Assembly: GCA_963774445.1 (NCBI GenBank)
Contig: CAVZFC010000031.1
Coordinates: 592,088 to 656,087, forward strand
From: CAVUQH01 sp963774445
GTDB lineage: Bacteria; Myxococcota_A; Polyangia; Haliangiales; Haliangiaceae
Direction of reading: 5' to 3'
Length of the DNA stretch: 64,000 nt
In this document: positions 9,706-16,449 of the stretch, piece by piece
Numbering within the stretch: the first letter of the stretch is position 1
Layout of the letters: each line of letters begins with the position of its first letter
The notes under the pieces: model-generated
The model's input: the letters and a program-made list of their open reading frames with translations, nothing else
Told to the model about the DNA's origin: nothing
Database searches by the model: none
Made by a program: the position numbers and the translations under genes

Positions 9706-10874
9706 GTCTCCGCGGACCCGCTGCGTTGTTGTTGCTCGCGCTGCTCGCCGCACCGGCATCGGCCGATCCGTATCGGCTGCGTGCGTCCGCGCTGGCGCAG
9801 AGCCGCTCGCCGGTCGGGCTGGTCGTGCTCGACGCCAACGGCAAGCCGACGGACTGGCTGTCGGCGGAGGCGCTGGTGTGGACCGGCGCGGGCGGCGATA
9901 CCGAGGCCGACGTCCTGGTCGTCGCGGTTCACGCGCGGTCGCGAGATCGCAAGAGCGAGGCGACGCTGGGGCGGTTCGTGCTCGTCGCCGGAGCGCTGCG
10001 GCCGGTGCAGATCGACGGCGCGCGCGGGCGCTTGCGCCTGCCGAAGAAACTCTCGCTGGAGGTCTTCGGTGGTGTGCCGGTGCTGCCCGAGTACGGCCCT
10101 CGCGCCTGGGACTGGCTCGTCGGCGGCCGCGTCGCCCGGCAGCTGGGCGACTACGGCGCCGTCGGCCTCGCCTACGTGCACAGGCGCGACCACGGCCGTC
10201 TGGCCGACGAAGAGCTGGCGCTGGATGCCGGCGCTGCGGCGACCAAGACGATCGATCTGGCCAGCCGCTTCAGCTATGACCTGATCAACGCGGGGTTGTC
10301 CGAGGTTCAGCTCACCGCGCGCTGGAAGGCCACCGACGCCTGGCGCTTCGAGCTGTATGGCAACCACCGCTCACCGTCGCGCATCTTGCCGGCGACCTCA
10401 CTCTTCTCGGTGCTGGGTGACGTGCCGTCGCGCAACCTGGGCGGCGCCTGCCGCTGGCGCGCGGCGCCCCGCCTCGACCTGTCGATGAGCGGAGGCGCGC
10501 GCAAGATCGGCGACGACATCGGCATCTCGCTCGACGGGCGCGCGCTGTTGCGCCTGGACGACAGGGGGGCGGGTGCGATCAGCCTGGAAGGCCGGCGCGA
10601 GACGTCGGCCGACGGCGCATGGAGCGGTGTGCGCGCGGCAGCGCGAGTGCCGGTCACCGATGGGTGGAATGCCGCCGCCGAGCTCGAGCTGGCGGCGCCC
10701 GATGATCCGCGTGGGCGCGGACGTGTGTGGCCGTGGGGCCTCGTGGGGGTGCGTTGGCAGCCAGCGCGGCTGTGGGAAGCTTCGGCCGCGCTGGAGGCCA
10801 GCGCCTCACCCGAGTACACCTCGCGCCTGGACGCGATGATCACCGTCTCGCGCGCCTGGGAGGTATCGCCGTGA
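9702..10874 (+). CDS. Predicted outer-membrane beta-barrel protein of the cytochrome operon
   Basis: 390 aa, starting at the ATGA overlap with the previous gene. A signal peptide (PAALLLLALLAAPASA) is followed by a chain rich in alternating hydrophobic residues, aromatic strand ends and Arg/Asp-Gly turns, typical of outer-membrane barrels; by eye about 16-20 strands are possible. No haem motif is present. It ends in a GTGA overlap with the next cytochrome gene. By position it is the best candidate for the porin sheath of a porin-cytochrome conduit, the part played by MtrB or OmbB elsewhere, but I see no sequence signature tying it to either family. Confidence 0.75.
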   Translation: MSLRGPAALLLLALLAAPASADPYRLRASALAQSRSPVGLVVLDANGKPTDWLSAEALVWTGAGGDTEADVLVVAVHARSRDRKSEATLGRFVLVAGALRPVQIDGARGRLRLPKKLSLEVFGGVPVLPEYGPRAWDWLVGGRVARQLGDYGAVGLAYVHRRDHGRLADEELALDAGAAATKTIDLASRFSYDLINAGLSEVQLTARWKATDAWRFELYGNHRSPSRILPATSLFSVLGDVPSRNLGGACRWRAAPRLDLSMSGGARKIGDDIGISLDGRALLRLDDRGAGAISLEGRRETSADGAWSGVRAAARVPVTDGWNAAAELELAAPDDPRGRGRVWPWGLVGVRWQPARLWEASAALEASASPEYTSRLDAMITVSRAWEVSP

Positions 10875-11935
10875 AGCGGATCGTCGTAGCCGTCCTGGGT
10901 GGGTTGGCGCTGGCGGCTGGCGTGGCCGCATGCGCGCGCATCCTCGGTTTCCATTCGCCGGGCCGGGAGCCGTTCGATCACCGCACTCACGTTCGCGAGG
11001 GGATCGTCTGCGTGCAGTGTCACCAGGGGATCGAGCAGGCCGGCGAGATCGGACCTCTGCACCTTCCCGACCAGGCCAAGTGCCTCTCGTGTCACAAGAA
11101 GCCGCACAATACGAAGCGCTGTCTCGATTGCCACGGCTCGCCGTACACCGTGGCGGACATGACGCAGATGCGCGATCACCTGCGCTTCGCCCACAAGCGG
11201 CACCTGGCGCGCATGCCGGGCGAGTGCGTGCGCTGTCACGCCGACGTCGCCCGCCCCGGGGCGAGCTTGCGCCCGCGCATGGGCACCTGCCTGTCGTGCC
11301 ACGAGCACAACAACAACTTCTCGGCGCGCGAGTGCGACCGCTGTCACCTCGATCTGCCGGCGGAGATGACGCCGCCGTCGACGCACCTCGTCCATGACGA
11401 GCGCTGGGCCGTTGACCACGGCAACTTCGCCGCCAGCAGCTCGGACCTGTGCGCGACCTGCCACAGCCAGACCTTCTGCTCGCAGTGCCACGGCTCCAAG
11501 GTGCCGGCGCTACCGCACCGCATGAACCCGGCCGATCCGTTCAGCCCCAGCGTGCATCGCACCGGCTGGCGCGCGCGGCACGGCGAAGAGGCGCGGATCA
11601 ATCCCGGCGCTTGCGCGACCTGTCACAGTCAGGACTCGTGCGCCGGCTGCCACGCCGACCGCGGCGTCTCCGCACTGACCGTGAGCCCCGAGCGCGGCAG
11701 CCCGCACCCGGCTGACTGGGTCGGCGTGAACACGAGCAACGAGCACGGCCGCGCCGCCCGCCGCGATCCGGTCTCTTGCGCCAGCTGTCACGGGGGCTCC
11801 GGCGAGATGCTCTGCGTCTCGTGCCACAAGGTCGGCGGCATTGGCGGCAGTCCGCACCCGCCTGGATTCTCGAGTCGGCTCAGTCTCCGCGACACCCCGT
11901 GTCGCCTGTGTCATCCTCGGTCCGGAGGGTTGTGA
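10871..11935 (+). CDS. 13-haem c-type cytochrome lipoprotein
   Basis: 354 aa, GTG start overlapping the barrel gene's stop. The signal ends in VAAC, giving a lipoprotein (Cys about residue 17). Thirteen CXXCH sites are spread evenly from about residue 45 to the end, with the FDHRTH and FAHKRH His motifs that supply distal haem ligands in cytochrome c7/c3-type and DmsE-like proteins. Cytochromes of this size coded beside a barrel are typical periplasmic-side partners inside porin-cytochrome complexes (OmaB/MtrA role). That role is inferred from order and length. GTGA overlap with the next gene. Confidence 0.88.
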   Translation: MKRIVVAVLGGLALAAGVAACARILGFHSPGREPFDHRTHVREGIVCVQCHQGIEQAGEIGPLHLPDQAKCLSCHKKPHNTKRCLDCHGSPYTVADMTQMRDHLRFAHKRHLARMPGECVRCHADVARPGASLRPRMGTCLSCHEHNNNFSARECDRCHLDLPAEMTPPSTHLVHDERWAVDHGNFAASSSDLCATCHSQTFCSQCHGSKVPALPHRMNPADPFSPSVHRTGWRARHGEEARINPGACATCHSQDSCAGCHADRGVSALTVSPERGSPHPADWVGVNTSNEHGRAARRDPVSCASCHGGSGEMLCVSCHKVGGIGGSPHPPGFSSRLSLRDTPCRLCHPRSGGL

Positions 11936-13656
11936 GGCGCAAGCTGCTCATCCTCGCGGCGATGGCCGCGATGGTCGCCGCGGCGGCCACGTTCCTGGTC
12001 GTGCAGCTCCTGCAGACGGCCCCCAGCCTGGGGCGCCCGGCACCCGTCCATGTGCCCGCGGCCTTTCGCCAGGCGCGGCTCAGCGACATGCACAAGGCCC
12101 ATCTGGCGATCAAGGACAACCACTGCGTCGGCTGCCACGATGTCGCGGCCGGCAAGTTCGAGCTGACGGCGAAGGTGTGCAAGCGCTGCCACGCCGACCA
12201 GACGGCGTTCGTGCACGCCAGCGAGACGGCGAAGAAAGAGACCAGCTGCCTCAGCTGCCACGACTTCGCCGGCCACCCGGAGATCAAACCGGGTGGTTGC
12301 ATCCGCTGCCACGCGGAGCCGCAGGGCAAGCTGCAGGCCGTCGGCCTGCACGCCGGTGTCGACTGCGCCAACTGCCATCGCGCCCACGAGGAGCCATCAC
12401 TGCAGGTGCGCCCGTGCACCGAGTGCCACCAGGAGATCACGCTCCACCACGGCAACCGCGGCAACCTGCCCAAGAACTGCCTGGACTGCCACCAGATCCA
12501 CGACACCAAGACGGCGGCCTCCGAACGTTGCGCCAACTGCCACGCCAAGACCCGGCCGATCGTCAGCGCCAAGGCGCTGTCACCGGGTCACCGCTGCGCC
12601 GGCTGCCACCAGGCGCACGACTTCACGCGCCGCGCGGCCAGGGAGTGCACCGACTGCCACGGCGACAAACCGATCTTGGCATCGAACAAGGTTCGTCAGC
12701 ATCGCGACTGCAAGAGCTGCCACACGCCCCACGACGTGGAGGCTTCGGACGCGACGTGCAAGAAGTGTCACCGTCGCCTGCGGGTCGATCATCCGGAGGT
12801 CAAGCTGGGGCACGGCCGCAAGGGCACCTGCATCGGCTGCCACCCGGTGCACGAGAAGAGCTCGCCGCGCGTGGTTGTGGCGACTTGTTCGAGCTGCCAC
12901 AAGACCAAGAGCGATACGTCGCGCCACGCCGGCGGCATCGCCTGCGTCGCCTGCCACCAGCCGCACAAGTTCACCACGCTGGCCAAGGGCGCGCTGTTGT
13001 GCAAGAGCTGCCACAAGGACAAGGTCGCGAGCACGGCGGGATCGGGACACGCGACCTGCACCAACTGCCACACCCAGGCCGCGCACAACCCCAAGGCACC
13101 GGTGCAGGCGTGCGATTCGTGCCACGCCAAGATCGCCAGCATCGCCCGGGGCGGCGGTCATCAGGACTGCAAACAGTGTCACACCAAGGCCGAGCACCAG
13201 CCGACCCTGGCCAAGCCGGCGTGCGGCACCTGCCACGCGGCCGAGGCCTCGAGCGCACCCAAGGGACACCTGACCTGCACCAACTGCCACAATCCTCACC
13301 GCGGCAAACGAGGCGGCGAGCCTGCCTGCGCAACATGTCACAAGGATCGCCTGGTCGGTCCACACGTGGCGGTGAAGGGCGGCTGCAAGACGTGCCACAA
13401 GCCACACGGACCGGGACAGCTGGGACCGCCTGCTTGCACTTCCTGTCACAACAGCTTCGGCTTGCCCGGCCTGCACTCGGTCGCCGAGCACCGCCAGAGG
13501 TGCGCCGCGTGTCACCGCTCGCATGAAGACCGTCCGCGAGGCAACCGGGCCACGTGCACCGCGTGTCACACGGATCGGCGCAATCATGAGCCCAAGGCGA
13601 CCTCCTGCATCGGCTGTCACGTGTTCCGCAAGAGTGCGGCGCCGGCGCCTCCGTGA
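11932..13656 (+). CDS. 27-haem c-type cytochrome, membrane-anchored
   Basis: 574 aa, GTG start overlapping the previous stop. Residues 5-28 form one hydrophobic segment without a lipobox, so it may be a retained inner-membrane anchor. Behind it are 27 CXXCH motifs, one about every 20 residues, over almost the whole length and interspersed with HxxH, CHQAHDF and CHxPH blocks that provide distal His ligands. The high haem density with little intervening fold suggests an extended haem wire across the periplasm. It is the last gene of the coupled run. The protein is very Lys/His-rich and basic. I know no named family with this count. Confidence 0.9.
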   Translation: MRRKLLILAAMAAMVAAAATFLVVQLLQTAPSLGRPAPVHVPAAFRQARLSDMHKAHLAIKDNHCVGCHDVAAGKFELTAKVCKRCHADQTAFVHASETAKKETSCLSCHDFAGHPEIKPGGCIRCHAEPQGKLQAVGLHAGVDCANCHRAHEEPSLQVRPCTECHQEITLHHGNRGNLPKNCLDCHQIHDTKTAASERCANCHAKTRPIVSAKALSPGHRCAGCHQAHDFTRRAARECTDCHGDKPILASNKVRQHRDCKSCHTPHDVEASDATCKKCHRRLRVDHPEVKLGHGRKGTCIGCHPVHEKSSPRVVVATCSSCHKTKSDTSRHAGGIACVACHQPHKFTTLAKGALLCKSCHKDKVASTAGSGHATCTNCHTQAAHNPKAPVQACDSCHAKIASIARGGGHQDCKQCHTKAEHQPTLAKPACGTCHAAEASSAPKGHLTCTNCHNPHRGKRGGEPACATCHKDRLVGPHVAVKGGCKTCHKPHGPGQLGPPACTSCHNSFGLPGLHSVAEHRQRCAACHRSHEDRPRGNRATCTACHTDRRNHEPKATSCIGCHVFRKSAAPAPP

Positions 13657-13813
13657 TCGGGGTCCGCGCGGTGCAGCGACGACTGCTCTCGCCCGAGAAA
13701 ACGTAAAGCGCCCCACGAAAGGTCCGCGTCGATCACTCCCGCTCGTGGCGGGCGTTCGCGGTGGGTTCGCACGGCGTCAACGTGCGTGCTACGCTCTGCG
13801 AGGGGCCGAGCTC

Positions 13814-14173
13814 GTGTCAGTATCACGCCGGATATCAAGCATCGTGCTCGTCGCAGCGCTCTGCGCTGGCGGCATCACGATGTGCGCGTGGACTGCGCAG
13901 GTGCGGCTGCGCGAGGACGCATCGATCTCGCCGGTCAACGACGACGACTCGCAGGCAGGTGAGCCTTGCGACTCGACCATCAGCGATCCGCGCGAGGACT
14001 CGGTCATCGATGGCCCCGCCACCGGCGGCCACGTCGTCGCGATCGTCGCGATCTTCGAAAAGCCCGGTCCGGCGACCTTCTGGCCGGCCCACAAACTCGA
14101 GCTGTTCCGCGTCGAAGCGCGGATTCCCACCATCCACCTGGCACCGAAGACGTCTCCTCCCGATCGAGTCTGA
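13814..14173 (+). CDS. Small membrane-anchored protein, unknown
   Basis: About 119 aa from a GTG at 13814, with GAGGGG about 8 bases upstream. Residues 6-28 are a hydrophobic signal or anchor; the rest is polar with Asp/Ser-rich stretches and a short hydrophobic block (HVVAIVAIFEKPG). Codon use looks coding but weaker than its neighbours. It follows the cytochrome operon by 157 bases in which I see nothing but possible promoter sequence. No family recognised. Confidence 0.4.
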   Translation: MSVSRRISSIVLVAALCAGGITMCAWTAQVRLREDASISPVNDDDSQAGEPCDSTISDPREDSVIDGPATGGHVVAIVAIFEKPGPATFWPAHKLELFRVEARIPTIHLAPKTSPPDRV

Positions 14174-14231
14174 CTCGATCGTTCCGCCGCCCGCGGCGCT
14201 CGCGGGTGTTTGCTCGGAGAGGAGGAGAAGA

Positions 14232-14714
14232 ATGTCGATTCACGCGTATTTCGGGACCAAGAGAGAAGCGTTCACCAGCGCCGACACGATTGGCCTGGAT
14301 CCGCGGCAGCTCGCCGAGTTGCCGCGCCTACCCAGCGCGACCGCTGACCGGTTGATGACCGAGCTCGCGGCCGAGCGCGATCCCCGCGCTCGTGCCCAGG
14401 TCGTCGCCCAGCTCACCGAGGTGCTCCGGCACGTCTCGCCGCTGGCCAGCATCAGCTGGCTGACCCACTGCGCGCTGTCGCGCAGCGCCAACGTGCGCCG
14501 GCTGGTCGGAGAGATCCTGGCCGCCGACGTGTTGCGCGTCGGGGCTGCGACGATCGTGGAGCATCTCGCCGTCGACCCGGTGCCCCGCGTGCGCGCGCAG
14601 GCAGCGGTCACGGCGCGCGCGTTGCTGGCCCGCAACCCGGTCTCCTACGGCTCGGTGCTGCGCCGCCTGTCAGGGGACGCGGATCCGCTCGTCGTCGCCG
14701 CCGTCAGCCGGTAG
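14232..14714 (+). CDS. HEAT-repeat-like protein
   Basis: 160 aa. The start is fixed by a GGAGGAGAAG ribosome site right before the ATG at 14232. The chain is all-helical with two to three repeats of an amphipathic helix pair carrying Pro-Arg-Val-Arg and Asp-Pro turns (DPVPRVRAQAAVTA, DADPLVVAAV), the pattern of HEAT/PBS-lyase-like repeats. No signal peptide, so cytoplasmic; such proteins usually act as binding scaffolds. Partner unknown. Confidence 0.7.
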   Translation: MSIHAYFGTKREAFTSADTIGLDPRQLAELPRLPSATADRLMTELAAERDPRARAQVVAQLTEVLRHVSPLASISWLTHCALSRSANVRRLVGEILAADVLRVGAATIVEHLAVDPVPRVRAQAAVTARALLARNPVSYGSVLRRLSGDADPLVVAAVSR

Positions 14715-14859
14715 TGGCGCCCGGCCCGGGGCGGGGCTGCAGACCTCGCCAGGTGGGACCGGGCCCCGGGTGTGTCACCGGCGTGCAACACCGGCGCGCG
14801 CAAGTGTGCGTCCCCTGGTGCCGGTTTACTCCGGCACGGCGGTTGCTGGGAGCTAGCCC

Positions 14860-15549
14860 ATGGCCGCCAGCCCGCTCGTCGTCCGCGTTCGCCGCCTCGC
14901 CTTCATTGCCGCTGCGGGGCTCGCGGCCTGTGGTGGCGGTGGTCCCGGAGCGGGCGGTCCGGACGGCGGCGAGGCGCAGCCGGACGCGGCCGGCGACCCG
15001 GCCGACTCGGGCGCTCGAGCCGCCTGTGCGGCACCCGACAACTACGGCACCATGGCCTCGTTACCGGCGGCGGTTGCGCTGCAAAAGAACCAGCCGGGAT
15101 CGATGGGCTCGGCCCAGTTCTTCCGCCTGGACGGCACCCTGCAAGAGATGCCCGGCCTCGACCAGTTGCGTCTCGAGCTGTGGGACGGCTACGGCGCGTT
15201 CACCGGAGCGGTTACCACCGGGACGTTCACCCTTCAGGGGCCCGAGATCGATCTCGACAACTGTGGGGTCTGCGTGCAGGTGCTCGCCGACGCGCAGACC
15301 GGTCTGGCCGAGCAGACCTTCCTCGCGCAGAGCGGCACGGTGCAGGTCGATTCGATCACCGACAACCTCAGCGGATCGATGTCCGACGTCACCTTCGCGC
15401 AGATCGATCCGAACACCGGCACCTTGATCGACGGCGGCTGCACGACCCACGTCGACCAGGTCGCCTTCACCGCGGCGATCCAGGTGATCGGCGGCGGTGG
15501 CGGTGGCGGTGGCGGTGGCGGTGGCGGCGGTGGTGGTGGCGGCGGCTAG
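14860..15549 (+). CDS. Lipoprotein with polyglycine C terminus
   Basis: 229 aa, ATG with GGGAGC about 6 bases upstream. The lipobox LAAC is followed by a Gly/Asp/Pro-rich linker common in myxobacterial surface lipoproteins. The central 140 residues form a beta-rich domain with a Cys-Gly-Val-Cys motif near residue 135. The last 18 or so residues are only glycine, encoded by a GGTGGC repeat, and the gene ends there. The function is not recognisable. Confidence 0.65.
   Translation: MAASPLVVRVRRLAFIAAAGLAACGGGGPGAGGPDGGEAQPDAAGDPADSGARAACAAPDNYGTMASLPAAVALQKNQPGSMGSAQFFRLDGTLQEMPGLDQLRLELWDGYGAFTGAVTTGTFTLQGPEIDLDNCGVCVQVLADAQTGLAEQTFLAQSGTVQVDSITDNLSGSMSDVTFAQIDPNTGTLIDGGCTTHVDQVAFTAAIQVIGGGGGGGGGGGGGGGGGGG
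15488..15546 (+). repeat. GGTGGC simple repeat (polyglycine)
   Basis: An uninterrupted run of GGT/GGC codons at the 3' end of the lipoprotein gene. It is a slippage-prone tract; the length of the glycine tail may be variable or mis-assembled. Confidence 0.7.
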
Positions 15550-15633
15550 CCGCTCGGCGAAGCCCCTGGAATTGCCCCGCCCGAGGGGCTGATCGGCCGA
15601 CCGTCCGAAGAACGCGATAGACTCGGCGGACGC

Positions 15634-16449
15634 GTGCTGCGCGAGAAGCTGACAACGTTTGGCGCATCGTTCCTCCTGCACGCGGTCCTGGTCGCGAGCC
15701 TGGCCTGGTGCGCCGTCGACCAGGTGCGCTCTCGGAAGGAGCCCGAGCCGATGGAGTTCGAGCTGGTGCCGCCGGCGCCGGCGCCACCGCCACCACCGGT
15801 CAACCTGCCCGCACCGGCCCCGCCACCGATTCCGACCGCGGCGCGGCCGAAACAAGTGCCCGAGGAGATGCGGGTCGAGGAGGTGGAGAAGGCCCGACCG
15901 CTGGCGCCCGAGATCGAGCCGGGGGAGCGCGAGGCGCCCGACAACGCCGAGGCCATCCCGGTGCCGACGACGACCATGGTCTTCGACATGTCGTCCGACG
16001 TCGGCGCGGGCGGTGGCGGCAGCAGCGACTACGTCACCACGTCAACCGGCGACGGCACGCTGGGCGTCGGCGCTCCGGGCCACGGCGGCAGCGGCACCGG
16101 CGGCGGTGCGCCGGGCGCCGTCGACCAGGCCGGCGCGTCCGGCATCGCGGTCGCCCACGACTGGCAGGTGACGGTGATGCCGGAGCCGCTCAACGACCGC
16201 GACTTCGAGCCCGACTATCCGCCACTGGCCAAACGCGAGGGGCGCGAGGCCAGCGTGGTCGTCCGGCTGTTCATCGACACCGACGGCCACGTCGCGCGGG
16301 CCCAGGTGGTCGAAGGACCGCAAGGGCATGGCTTTCGCTCGGCCGCGCTCGCCTACGCCCGCAAGCTCCGCTTCCGCCCGGCACGTGCCGGCGATCGGGT
16401 GGTAGCCTCTCGTATCGACTGGACGGTCTCGTTCTATGTGCACAACTAG
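15634..16449 (+). CDS. TonB-family energy transducer
   Basis: 271 aa from a GTG. One N-terminal membrane helix (about 8-28), a Pro-rich periplasmic spacer (about 45-105), a Gly/Ser-rich linker, then a TonB C-terminal domain (about 185-271) with the YPPLAKREG and VVEGPQGHGF...AALAYARKLRFRPA blocks. It would couple the proton gradient to outer-membrane receptors. The next gene, a receptor that carries its own TonB domain, starts 14 bases inside this one. Confidence 0.9.
   Translation: MLREKLTTFGASFLLHAVLVASLAWCAVDQVRSRKEPEPMEFELVPPAPAPPPPPVNLPAPAPPPIPTAARPKQVPEEMRVEEVEKARPLAPEIEPGEREAPDNAEAIPVPTTTMVFDMSSDVGAGGGGSSDYVTTSTGDGTLGVGAPGHGGSGTGGGAPGAVDQAGASGIAVAHDWQVTVMPEPLNDRDFEPDYPPLAKREGREASVVVRLFIDTDGHVARAQVVEGPQGHGFRSAALAYARKLRFRPARAGDRVVASRIDWTVSFYVHN

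Noticed and set aside
15488..15549. Frameshift or truncation at the polyglycine end
   Set aside because: The frame ends cleanly in TAG after the glycine run; no continuing domain is visible in another frame.
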